NCBI GenBank assembly: GCA_032768795.1
Contig: CP136491.1
Location: 1,736,001-1,800,000, forward strand
Source: Tremella fuciformis
Taxonomy: Eukaryota; Basidiomycota; Tremellomycetes; Tremellales; Tremellaceae
DNA: 64,000 nucleotides
Direction: 5' to 3'
Position numbers and translations under genes: made by a program. Below are positions 1 to 9,807 of the stretch, piece after piece. Numbering within the stretch: the first letter of the stretch is position 1; the number at the start of each line of letters is the position of its first letter. Under the pieces are notes generated by a model. It had not been told where the DNA came from. It ran no database searches and saw only the letters and a list, made by a program, of their open reading frames with translations.

Positions 1-1180
1 CCGCATCAACTCAGCGACAGAGACGGCTACTCTCGTACTTCCACACGTAACGACACAGCCACCCTCGATGACCAGATTATACAGTCATATCCGAATGGTG
101 TACGCCAGCCGACGGTCGGGCAAAAGTTTTCGCCAACAAGATCGGCGACGTCTTCATATGTCCCGTCGAGCTCGCTGAAGCGCAAGCTGCCTTTTGCGCA
201 GAGCTCTCCAGACAGCAAGCGCATCGCTAAACCTGACTCGCTGGTAGCAACTGGCAGTGGCCTAGGTCGGGGCGTGGATGATGCTGACTCCGACTCGAGC
301 GCCGCAAGTGGTCGGGCCTCTTTCGTGGAGACTCCGACATTTCATTCTGGGATCGCAAAGGCCCCCTTGAAGAGCGTGAGCTCCAGATTGGACAGAGGTG
401 ATACCAGGACGTCCGCACCACGAGACGACGCCACTCACATGTGGTTGGAGAGGCGCCTGCTGCAGCAAGCGCTCGGTAAGGCAACCCGTATGTATCAGAA
501 CAACGCCACTGCCTATGAAAATGCCGCACGGACTGGCGCTTGTGAATTCTGCAGCATACCGACCCGGGATTGAATGGTGGGTCCAAGACCGCGTTCAGGA
601 AATCATGGCCTCAGACGTGTTTTCCAGAGTATGGGGGGATGATTGTGCAACACTCCGCGTTTCTGTCAATCCGCCTAGCTTCACGATCGACGAAGACCAC
701 CTCCATTCGGCCTTGGATGTCACCTTCTCGACCAGCATACCCGGAGTGTTAGGGCAAAAACACGTGGGCGCGCTGAAGTTGACAGACTGCGAAGTTCTGC
801 GCACGGTTGACATGACTCTCATCAAATCCCAGACAGCGGCGGCACTCGGCAAGCAGCTGGTACGCGAGTGGGGAAAGTACCATGAAGACGGGGCCTCGGC
901 TTCCACAGCGACACAGCATATCAAGGACGACTTCATGAGGGTCATAGAGTCCACAGATCACAACTTTAGCTTGTCTAAATGGGATGAACGGCTGCCAAGC
1001 GCCCTCGCCAAACATTATGAGGTCGATGTAAACGTCACCTCAAAGGCGCGTACTACCGGAGTCACTGCAGAATTCACATACCACCGATACTCCATGAACC
1101 GGGTGAACGGCACCTGCGTGTGGTCGAAAGACCCAGATTTCAAATTCCAACTCGAGGGCGAGTCCACGAGGCACAAGTGA
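1..1180 (+). CDS. Unknown paralogous family, member 1 (5' end outside window)
   Basis: The reading frame is open from base 1. A 79-bp intron (476-554, GTAAGG..GCAG) joins it in frame to an exon ending at 1180. The N-terminal part is Ser/Arg-rich and disordered-looking, with a basic KRKLPF patch that could be a nuclear signal. The second exon holds the family core: a strand pair (LRVSV..., ALDVTFSTS), a helix (AAALGKQLVREW), a second helix, and a C-terminal strand motif (YSMNRVNGTCVWSKDPD). That motif aligns with YAMERIG-SWIKTPE at the end of the 3002 gene, which shows the two are paralogs. I know no named domain that fits and assign no function. The start codon lies upstream of the window. 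Confidence 0.6.
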
Positions 1181-1476
1181 GAGCTGAGGTGCTACAGTGG
1201 CGTTCCCTCGGAACATGTTGCTCAGACCAAGCTCACGGTGACCAGGGGATGTATAATATTTGATCGTATGCATGTCACAATGTGATACGAATGCAACGGG
1301 AAACTGAAAAGTTGCTATAAGACGTGGCGTCTTCCGCACGGATCACGCACGTTGATGCACGCCGCAATGCCCGCGTTTCATCTAGCTCCTCGGCATTGCC
1401 TTGAGAGGCTGGCCCTATCCAGTTCCCAGCTTCTAACACACCTAGGCAAGCGCTGTAACCAGCCCCACAAGCCGAG

Positions 1477-2178
1477 TCAAGTAGTACTCGGCAACACTAC
1501 AGTGACAGAATGGGTCTTCAGAGGGTGGAAAATATCATTCCCCCATATCCATCCAGAATATTCAGCTTCCACTTCGACGGATCGGCCTACGTGTGCCTTG
1601 GCCGTGATGACCGTCGAAATCCACATGCGGTCTTCCTCCAAGCTCACTGGCACTTCAGTAGCCCATTGCTCAAAAGCGTTGAGCTTGCTGTTGAGCAGCA
1701 TAGCAGCGACATCCGATTCTCGTTCGCTGGAAAGGAGGGGAAGGTCGAGCTCCAGTGATGTGGCATCTTCCCAGCTCTGTACGGGCGCCAGGACGTGAAT
1801 GGGGAGCCGGACGGGCTTGAGGGCGGTCCCGCAGACCGTTGCGATACACCCGAAGCGGCCTCTACGCGGCTGGGGAAACCAATCGTACGATTCGGGTTGG
1901 CAGCTTACTACCCACGTCAGATTGCCCGAATCACCGTTGTAGACTGCGGCAAGCCCAGAGCAGGTGATGACGACTTCGAGCGAATTCAGAACTTGGGATC
2001 TGATTTCCTCCACAAGGTAATAGTCGGCCTCATCCCCTAGGCCAAACACGCTCGTCTCGTCCGGCAGGGAACTCCAGACATCATTCACCCAGTTTTCACG
2101 GAGATCGGAGGCGATGGTCGAGGCGAGTTGTCCTGCCCTCAACGCGGCGGACGGATCCCACTGACTTTGGTTCGACAT
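1477..2178 (-). CDS. Unknown paralogous family, member 2
   Basis: This is an uninterrupted 233-codon frame from ATG (2178) to stop, read divergently from the 3002 gene. It shares the family layout: an N-terminal helix, strands (LEVVITCS, LTWVVSCQ), a second helix near ESDVAAMLLNSKLNAFEQW, and final strands (WISTVITAKA, VEVEAEYSGW). Sequence identity to the other members is low, so membership rests on order and spacing of these blocks. A box resembling the family upstream box in reverse (about 2289-2312) lies 110-135 bp upstream. Function is unknown. It could be an unrelated orphan protein. Confidence 0.5.
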   Translation of the reverse strand: MSNQSQWDPSAALRAGQLASTIASDLRENWVNDVWSSLPDETSVFGLGDEADYYLVEEIRSQVLNSLEVVITCSGLAAVYNGDSGNLTWVVSCQPESYDWFPQPRRGRFGCIATVCGTALKPVRLPIHVLAPVQSWEDATSLELDLPLLSSERESDVAAMLLNSKLNAFEQWATEVPVSLEEDRMWISTVITAKAHVGRSVEVEAEYSGWIWGNDIFHPLKTHSVTVVLPSTT

Positions 2179-3001
2179 GAGTACCTGTTGATATCTGATA
2201 TGAGTGGGCGGGCCATGTGACGAATCTCAAGTAGGCCTGGTGCTGCCGGGGGAAGAGGCCATGTGTAACCCCAGTGCAGCCTAGCCGCAACAAAGGGAGA
2301 TTCTTTTGCACACGGACGAAACAGACATTTTGACCGAGCGGGTTGTGCACTCATGGAGATTCCCTCGCTCTCAATAATACGATACGGCTGGCAAGTTCCT
2401 CTGTTATACCTCTCAGCACTGACCAACACGCAGTCGGATGATGTTGGAGATCAGGTCAGATGAGACCTGTCCATCCTTCTCTTCGTCCATGACACAGACA
2501 GGATACAACGACTTGGCTTTGCTCGGTACAGCATAACTCCATGATACAGTACGCCCTCCGTTGTGTCGTGCGAGCCCGGAACAGGTACAACGTAGCATGC
2601 TTCGACGTAAATCCCTCATTTTGAAAAGACGGGACGCATTTGCGATCCTTGCACAGAGGAAGCACTGAGGCCAGGCCAAGCCTCCCTTGTGGAGAGAAGA
2701 AGCCTATCGCCACTCGCCTCTGCATATGCATGTACATATCACCCAAGCGGACCGACACTCCTCCTGGGTTGCATCATCTTTGCCACTCTCCACCCGCGCG
2801 CGAGAGTCCTTCTCTTCTTGAGCAAGGAGGTATTTGCGATCATTGCTCAAAGGATCGGAGAACATAGGCCAAGCGTCCGTTGTTAGGGGAAGAAGCCTGT
2901 CGCCACTTCCTATTGCATACAAATACCGTCCAAGCCGGCAGAGCGCCCACCTGTCATCCACAGTCATTGCCACCCTCCCGTCCCTCAGACGCTTGAACAG
3001 C
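2179..3001. promoter_or_regulatory. Shared divergent upstream region of two family genes
   Basis: This 823-bp region separates divergently read family members. It has no convincing gene of its own. It contains a degenerate tandem duplication (separate entry) whose units carry blocks also seen upstream of other family genes, such as ATTTGCGATC and CCTATCGCCACT. A shared bidirectional promoter is inferred from the arrangement. Confidence 0.5.
2638..3001 (+). repeat. Degenerate tandem duplication of upstream sequence (unit about 194 bp)
   Basis: ATTTGCGATC occurs at 2638 and 2832. It is followed in both copies, in the same order, by GGCCAAGC, AAGAAGCCT, TCGCCACT, TGCATA, CCAAGC.GG and GCCAC.CTCC. 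The second copy ends close to the ATG at 3002. The copies have diverged substantially, so the duplication is old. Confidence 0.6.
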
Positions 3002-3929
3002 ATGTCTTTGCTCAGCATTGCTTCCGAAAACGAAACCGCGCGCTCCTGCAGAGATGCCGCAATCGAGCGAGTCACGACCGAGTTGTACAAGTCCGTCGAC
3101 ACTTCGTTGGACGACTTCTTCAGCAACGCAAGGCGCCAGGAGCGCGAGGCGAAGAAGCATTGCGTTGTCGATTCTCCCCTGTACGAGAACTTCATGCGGG
3201 AGCACTTGCACCAGTCACTCGCGGAATCGTGGCTCGCAAACTCTACCGGGTGCTCCGATGCGGCGCGCGCTCTCACAGCACAGGCGGCCGCCGTGCCCAC
3301 ACTCTCGGTGGAGATTGGCTACGAATTGACGCAACAGCGATACAAGATGAATGCGGGCGTCACTTGCGCAGTCAAGTTCCCGGACGGCAGGACTCCCGAC
3401 GTTACTTCCACTTTTCGTTGGGAAGGAGACGAGGAGTGGCGCCTCGGCACCTGCGTAAGTGCAAGGGTCATCGACACTCTGGGAGAACTTCTGCTCCACA
3501 ACTTGCCTGTCGAAGCTCGGGGCGATGATGAACACTCCAAAGTCATATATACGGTGGAAAAAGTCGTCGGAATCACCTATGGTACAGCAAGGTTCCGCCA
3601 GTTGGATGCCGAGTACAACCCGGCTAACCACGCCCCCAGAGCGTTCTTTGAGATCGACGCCCGTGTAGACCAAGTCAGAGGACTCCGTTGTTACCGAGTC
3701 TGACACGTTCCCCTTGCTAGAGGGTATGTCGCCCAAGGTCATTGACATGAAGTGTCGCGGCTACGCCATGGAGAGAATCGGCTCGTGGATCAAGACACCA
3801 GAAATACGCTTGCAGCTGCAGAGCCCTACCTGGGACGTGGGAGCATACAGCCCCGACAACGTAAGGGTTCTGACGGAGGATGACTACCCCATATCCGAAT
3901 CCGAAGCTAAGACCGGAGAGCACGCGTAA
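3002..3929 (+). CDS. Unknown paralogous family, member 3 (two exons)
   Basis: The first exon (3002-3662) begins at the ATG after the duplicated upstream region and would stop at 3703. Splicing out 3663-3720 (58 bp, GTGTAG..GCTAG, with an internal CTGAC branch-like site) joins it in frame to 3721-3929. The added segment restores the C-terminal block YAMERIG-SWIKTPE that matches member 1, so the spliced model is favoured over a stop at 3703. Predicted length is 289 residues. Two modules, each a helix plus a strand pair, are visible (LTQQRYKMNAGVTCAVKF; then VIDTLGELLLHNLP onward). Function is unknown. Confidence 0.6.
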
Positions 3930-4177
3930 ACGCTTCACACCTGCTCCCTACCAATTTCTTGACTCTCGCCATTGCTGTTCATAACTGCATTCTCCCACTG
4001 TACAGATCTTGTGAGACCCTCCATTCTGTAGTATGCCGGAAGATCGACAATCGGCAGTCTGACTGCCACATGTATGCTAGATCGCCATGCTAATGTATCT
4101 ATGTGACTATGTGACTAAAGGTACAACCAAGATATGTAGGATGTGTATGATGACAACGAACCCTCCAAAACTGGCGC

Positions 4178-6168
4178 CTACTGGTTGCCCTCTTTGGTCT
4201 TCCAGCTCCCCTCGAAATTATGCTCAACCATTGCCTGCGAGTCCCACCTCGACTCGGACCCAAAATTCCCGACACCGGGCGAGAAGCCAGTGACGGGCAA
4301 GACGACAACGTCGCCTACGCGCAACGGCTCGCGCAGACCCTTCAGATCGGTCCAGAGCATGCCGTACCTGACACGAAGGTAGCTGAAAAGTCAACATCAA
4401 CTCAAGTTAGGGGTGGGGGAGCTTACCTCAGCACAGCGTCTGTCCACACGCCCGGACCGGTCCAGGCCATGATGCCCACCGGCCCGCCCTCTTTGGGCTC
4501 GGCAAGCACAGTCGTCTCTCTGAGAGCCTTGGCATCGTCGTATCTCGCCAGTTCGGTCAATGCCTTAATGTTCAGCCAATGCTCGTGCGACCATTGACTG
4601 GCAACGGAGGTCGAGTGGACGATTCGCAGCAGAGCAGAGAGGGCGATAGGGTGGTGCGGAGCAGAGGCCATAGTCCACTGAACTATCTGAATCTGCGGGA
4701 TGAGTCTGAGACCGTGATTTGGCTGCAGAGCTGCTCACCGGTCGAGGCCACCAGTCATACCAGTCTTCACGATTGCCGACGTCCGCCTCGATGCCTACGA
4801 CAACACTGGGTTTACCGAGAACTTCATCCACGCTCTGACCCAGATCCAGGCGCGCCGCTTGATCCTCCGTAAGCCATCCATCTCCCCCGCGCCACAACTT
4901 GGAGTTGGCGCCCCATGCTTTGGGCGTCTTGAGCATGTGCGTGTCCGTATCAGAGTAGATGCCGCCATGCAAGAGGAGTAAAATATAGCGGATCATGTCG
5001 GATCGCTGCGAGTTAGCTCGAGGCCGGTCATTCGGCAAGGCAGTGCTCACGAGGATGCCCGAAGGGAGCTGTTTCCATACCATCTCGATGCGCGAATCTT
5101 TCAATATCGAGTGGATCCAGTGATCTGCCTCGCTGATCAATCAGCCTTCGACATTACCTGATCATGGGTCTAGACGTACGGATCCGACACGAGGTCCCAC
5201 TTCCAGCCTTCGTCTTTGACCGAGCCCGACTTCCAGCTCTGCACCTGGGGACTTTGGAGATGCCTTTCGTCCTTGTCGGTCTGCCATATGATCTTGTTCG
5301 CATCCCAGTCTTCCGCCTCGCCGCCGATCTCGCCAAACGACCCATCCTTGTGCTGCACCGGCAAGTATCGACCCAAGTCCTCCTTGAGAGCCTTGGCGAT
5401 ATCCCGCGGGAAAGCCACCTCGGCAAACTGGTAAAGCTGCTTGGCGTATCCTTGCATGTCCAGCGGCCCGAGTTTGTAGATGTCATCGGCAAAGTGGCCC
5501 AGCTCCGACAGGGCCGACTGCGACTCGTCTATCGGCGGATTGGGCGGCCACGAAGAAAGACCGGCGAGGAGCTTGTCCGAGGTCAGGTCGAGCCCCCATC
5601 GCTCGAGATCGGCGCCTTTGGGCAAAGGAGGGTAAGGAGATATGGCATCTGTCATATCTGGCTGCTCCAAAGGGCGTACCGGGAGATGCGCCGGTGGTTC
5701 GGCGCCGGAGAGCGATTCGGAAGTGATGGACTCGCCAACGGGTTTGGCTACACCTCAGCTCTTCTCCAGCCACAGATGGCACACGCGGGACTTACGCTGC
5801 CACGGGACCGACTCGAGCCCCCAGCTCGGGCCGCGATTGCCCAGCGCCCAATACCCGCCGATGATGAGGAGCGTCCCGACGCCCACGAGCTGCATGAGCA
5901 TCCGTCGCCGGCGCAGCGAGACGTGGCCCGAGGGGTGAGAGTGGGAATGGGCGCTCGGGCCAGGCAGCATGGCGCCCTTCTCCTCGTCGTCATCGGGGAG
6001 CTTGGCCGACAAGACGATCGAGGGAAAGGCGAAGAGCTTGCTGTTGCGGCGCGAGGCGGGCGCGGGCGGGGAAGACGAGCGGGAGCGGGAGAGGGAGCGC
6101 GAGTGGGTCATGGGCGGGGACGAGCTGCCGCTCGATGATGTCGAGTTGGCGGGCGAGATGAGTGTCAT
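4178..6168 (-). CDS. OCH1-like initiating alpha-1,6-mannosyltransferase (GT32)
   Basis: Six exons join in frame: 6168-5796, 5747-5180, 5132-5051, 5005-4739, 4692-4427 and 4382-4178, with introns of 44-48 bp, giving about 586 residues. The N terminus has a Ser-rich cytosolic tail, then RRRR and one membrane anchor (MLMQLVGVGTLLIIGGYWA), the type II Golgi topology. The catalytic core has PSGIL|RSDMIRY and the DXD-type motif GGIYSDTDT (near residue 356), followed by QIVQWTMA, a WTGPGVWTDAV block and a C-terminal HNFEGSWK block. These order as in the OCH1/Hoc1 group, which extends N-glycan outer chains with GDP-mannose. Whether it is Och1 itself or a paralog cannot be told here. Confidence 0.88.
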
Positions 6169-6843
6169 GTTGCTGGGTGGGTCGTGGGCTGCTGGGCTAT
6201 GTGCGGCTGCGTCTGGGGCGCGAGGCTTACACGCGAGACGCTCGGAAGGGCCGCGCGATCATGTGACAAAGGACGTGGTGGTCGATCTGGGGAGTAAAGC
6301 AAAAGGACAAGCTGCCAGTACCGCGGCGCAGACGGTTCAAGGGGACGGCGACTGCGGAAAGTGCTGCGCCGACGACCACCGGGAGTTTCGTTTTCGTTGA
6401 GCTGGGCCAGGTCGGGTTTCGGAACCCGCAGCGGGTGTCGTGTAGTGCACCGGTACTGCTGCTGCTGCTGCGAGAGACCAAAGCTATGTGTTTCAAGCTC
6501 AGCGTCGGACCGTGAAGGGAGGATGGAAATAGCACAGTCGTCGTCGGTGACTGCATGCTTGTTTTGGGCGATCACCTTTTCCCTAATTTATTTACTTCCG
6601 AACGATTAGTAGTGACGTAACCAGGCTCCAAATAATCGGGCAAGGCTGAGACATGGCGCCGCCGCATCCAGCAGCACAAGCAGCCAAAGAACAAAGAATC
6701 AAGCATGAGTCGGCCGCGGGGGCGTATGGCGTGGCGTGGCGTGGTATGGTCACGTTCATATACTCTGAGCGAAGATTGCCAAGAGAGACTTGGCTGCGAC
6801 AAGCACAACGAAATACATCCTGCCAAGTCGAGCAGGCTACTTG
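6169..6843. other. Intergenic region, no gene seen
   Basis: This holds the upstream region of the mannosyltransferase gene and the downstream end of the ArfGAP gene. It includes a short CTG run near 6453. No conserved product was recognised. Confidence 0.5.
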
Positions 6844-8116
6844 CTACCTCATACCATACGGGTTCGTGTAACCCATGGCCATCTGGCCTGGGAGACCGGC
6901 ATACTGTTGCTGCTGCAAGGGCTGAGGCGGGATATACTGGCCGGACATCTGAGGCTGGAAGCCGGCGGCGGATGCGTACTGCATGCCTGTGGGCTGCAGG
7001 CTCATGCCCATGCCCATGGGGGTGGACATCATCGGCATGTTTAGGCCGTACTGCGGCTGAGGCGATTGAGAAGGGAGGAACGAGGAGGACGGGACGGGTT
7101 GCGGCTGGAAAGACTGCATCGGGGAGGTGGACAACCAGGCATTCATCGGCTGGGGCGAGAGGCCGAATGTCGCCGACGGCTGGAAGGTCGACTGTGCGTG
7201 GAACTGCTGTGGCTGAGGTTGAAAGTGCTGTTGGGAAGGTTGGTAGAGCTGAGGTTGAGTGTTGAGCTGCAGGGGCAGCGTTGACGACTGGCCCCCATCG
7301 AGGCTGATCAGCTGCTCCTGGCCCGACACGCCTGTCGAGTGGGTCAAAGCAGGCGCACTGGGCGGCGGGGCAGGCTTGACGGGGCTCGGGCGACGTCGCG
7401 GCGGTGCACCTGCAGAGAGGGGTATAGGCGGCAAGTCTCTATCCCTATTGAGGCCGACGCCGGAGGCGGAGGAGGCAGCAGGAGGCAGCGCGCCGGGCGA
7501 GCGCGAGCGAACGACCACATCGTTCAGCTCGGGATTCCGCCTGTTCTCCCGGCCCGCCCAGACATCCACGGACGGAGGCAAGCGGCCATCGCGCTCCCTC
7601 GCGCGATTCAGGCTCGTCGGCTCGACCGCCCTCGAAGAGGAGGACGATGAAGAGCCCACTTTGAACGCGCCCAACTCGTATTTTTTCCGGATATACCGCT
7701 CCATCTCCGAATCGCGCTCTTCAGCCATGGACGACGTCGGCGGCGGATGGTGCCGCTCGTCCGGGTTCCAAAGGGCATTCGAGGCCGTATTCCCGAGTGC
7801 GCGCATCGAGGCGATCTGCTCGCGCGACCACGTGTCGAGCGTGACAGACTTGCTGCTGGTCAGCGCGCGCCTCTGCGTAGCAAGCAAGCTTGTACGTACA
7901 CCCTGGACCGGTGCGTGCCCATCTTGCGGTGGACGCTGGCGCACCCGACGCAGAGGAAGATGCCGAGGTTGACCGACGCCCAGCGTGGTGCGGGCGCATG
8001 GCAGTCGGCGCATGTATCTGCTCTCAGCCCCATCTGTCATCCAGTACACAATACGGACCGTTTCCCGGGAGCCTGAGGAGTTCCTCGAGCATGCGCTCGG
8101 CGCGCTTGTCGCCCAT
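6844..8116 (-). CDS. ArfGAP-domain GTPase-activating protein (Age2/SMAP-like)
   Basis: Three exons (8116-8059, 8017-7900, 7852-6844; introns 41 and 47 bp) encode about 394 residues. The N terminus carries the ArfGAP zinc finger CADC-x16-CVGC, followed by HRKMGTHRSRV|KSVTLDTW, which spans the second intron and includes the catalytic arginine of this family. A central Ser/Pro-rich region and a C-terminal Gln/Pro/Met-rich tail (many QPQ, QQQ) follow. ArfGAPs stimulate GTP hydrolysis on Arf GTPases during vesicle formation at the Golgi and endosomes. The domain position at the extreme N terminus and the glutamine-rich tail resemble yeast Age2 and animal SMAP proteins. Confidence 0.88.
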
Positions 8117-8509
8117 GCTGCCGTGTCGACCAGTGGATTAGAGAAAGAAGTGAAGAGAGCAAGAAGTGAGAGCAGGCAGAGGGCTAGTGGGCAGACGTCA
8201 AAGGCACTCGTGGTCCTTCAAAGCTTCAGCTGTTTCGTCTATGTGCGGCCTTGGCCAGTCGTGAAGCGGGTCGTCAAGTCGTTAACGTCGAGAGAATACA
8301 GCGATCGAGAGGTCGTTAGGATTAGAAGAGATGAGATGAGACGATGAAAGGCGAGACAATTGTCGTCCAAGCGCGTCTGAGACACGGCGGTCCGGGCGGC
8401 GAGGCGGCGAGGTGGAGGCGGTCCATCCTTGGTACAAGTCGTGTAGATGCATGACAGAATGCGCAGATATACAAGCGTGTACGTATCCGTATCTCCTTCC
8501 TTCCAGACG
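8117..8509. other. Intergenic region between two co-oriented genes
   Basis: About 390 bp upstream of the ArfGAP start and downstream of the DUF4112 gene. No gene or clear element was seen. Confidence 0.5.
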
Positions 8510-9458
8510 CTATGCCTTGCCAAAGAAACCCTTCTTCTGTCGTGGCGGCAGTGCCGGTGCAGTGGCTGCCGCCGGCGCTGCCTGGGTAGTCGGCGCTGCC
8601 GCCTGCGCCTGGTTGCCTGGCCGGGGTGGTAAGGGCGGATTGCCCGAACCAGGCTTGAACATCCCACTGACCTCCTGCCGCGACACGCCATGCTCCAGCG
8701 CCGTGCCGTCAATGGCCGAGGGGCCCTGTTGGAGGGAAGCAAGGTATTCCTGGCCCCGGATGGCAAGGAAGGACTCGAGGCTAGCACGATTGTCAGCGGA
8801 GCCGAACCTCTCATCTCAAGTCAGGATGGGGGGGGGGGGGGGGGGCTCACAGGTGCGCATTGCGCGAGTTGGCCTTCCACGCAGCGAGCGCAATGTCCCC
8901 TGCGACCGGGACGAAGCCAAGCCCCGCCGAGACCGCATTGTTCGCGAGCATCTTGGACAAGAGCGCCGGGGGAATATCGCACTTCCTAGCGGGCTTCACT
9001 ACGAGGGTATAGTTGAGCGTGGCGTCGACGACGTCGCCCACGACGGGGATGAAGCCGATCCAGAATGTCCATCCGACGCGGAACCCACAGAGGTTCATGC
9101 CCTAAGGGAGCGTCAGCTCTGACCCCCCTTCCCACCTCCACTGCGAAGGGTGTGAGAGGAGAAAGGGGGGGGGGGGGAGGCTCACCTTGTCGAGGTAGTG
9201 AGCGCGCTTCCGGACTTTCTTGAGAATCTTTTCATCCCGCTTCGACAGGCCAGGCGGCACGGCGCGCTGGGTCAGTCAGTCCTTCGTCCGCAGGGGAGCG
9301 CTCCCTGCGGAGCGCTGACCCACCCTACTCCGCTTCTTCCTGCCCCGCTCGTCTACCGTCTCCTCATAATACGGGTCCGTGGGCTGATACCGCTCCGCGC
9401 GATCTTTGAGCACTTTCTGCCCCGTCAGCCTCACATGGTGTGCGTTGTATGTCCCCAT
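8510..9458 (-). CDS. DUF4112 family membrane-associated protein
   Basis: Four exons (9458-9324, 9266-9186, 9101-8851, 8780-8510) join in frame to about 245 residues. The core has the DUF4112 pattern: a basic N-terminal stretch (KRDEKILKKVRKRAHYLDK), a hydrophobic segment (WTFWIGFIPVVGDVVDATLNY), then a second PVAGD hydrophobic hairpin (GLGFVPVAGDIALAAWKAN). The C-terminal tail is rich in Ala, Pro and Gln and ends in a basic KKGFFGKA. The biochemical role of this family is not established. Introns 2 and 3 are unusual in having long C runs just after the 5' splice site (see the G runs on the + strand). Confidence 0.85.
8828..8845. repeat. Run of 18 G within intron 3 of the DUF4112 gene
   Basis: On the transcribed strand this is 18 C, starting immediately after the GTGAG 5' splice site. 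It is a likely length-variable tract and a likely assembly weak point. Confidence 0.85.
9165..9177. repeat. Run of 13 G within intron 2 of the DUF4112 gene
   Basis: On the transcribed strand this is 13 C, about eight bases after the GTGAG 5' splice site. It parallels the tract in the next intron. Confidence 0.85.
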
Positions 9459-9807
9459 TTCGGAGGGCTGACCGTGGCTGCTTTTTGGGCGAGCGAGTTC
9501 ATCCTCCCACCGGGACGTCTCCGCTGAGCCAGAGAGCGGTGAAGTGGTCGAAGGGAAAGAGAGAGCGAGGAAGGATGGAAGAGCTGGTGTGATAGATAGC
9601 ACGGGCTGTCACGAGAACACTTGACGCTTGACGACGGCTGAAACGCATTGCAGGTATAGCGGTGGGTGGCAAACAAAAGATGATGTCACACATGACCAGC
9701 CGAGTGGCGCGTGGCGGTGTCGCAACCTAAGTAGGAATACATTACATGCAATACCTTACCGATGCAAAGCTACAACAAAACAACCAATGAATAGAATGTG
9801 ACGGGCA
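9459..9807. other. Intergenic region between two co-oriented genes
   Basis: About 350 bp. It is upstream of the DUF4112 gene and downstream of the NT-C2 gene. Nothing further was recognised. Confidence 0.5.

Noticed and set aside
5164..6138. Long plus-strand frame (about 324 codons) opposite the mannosyltransferase
   Set aside because: It is antisense to verified GT32 exons, has biased Arg/Gly composition and shows no domain. High GC creates such shadows.
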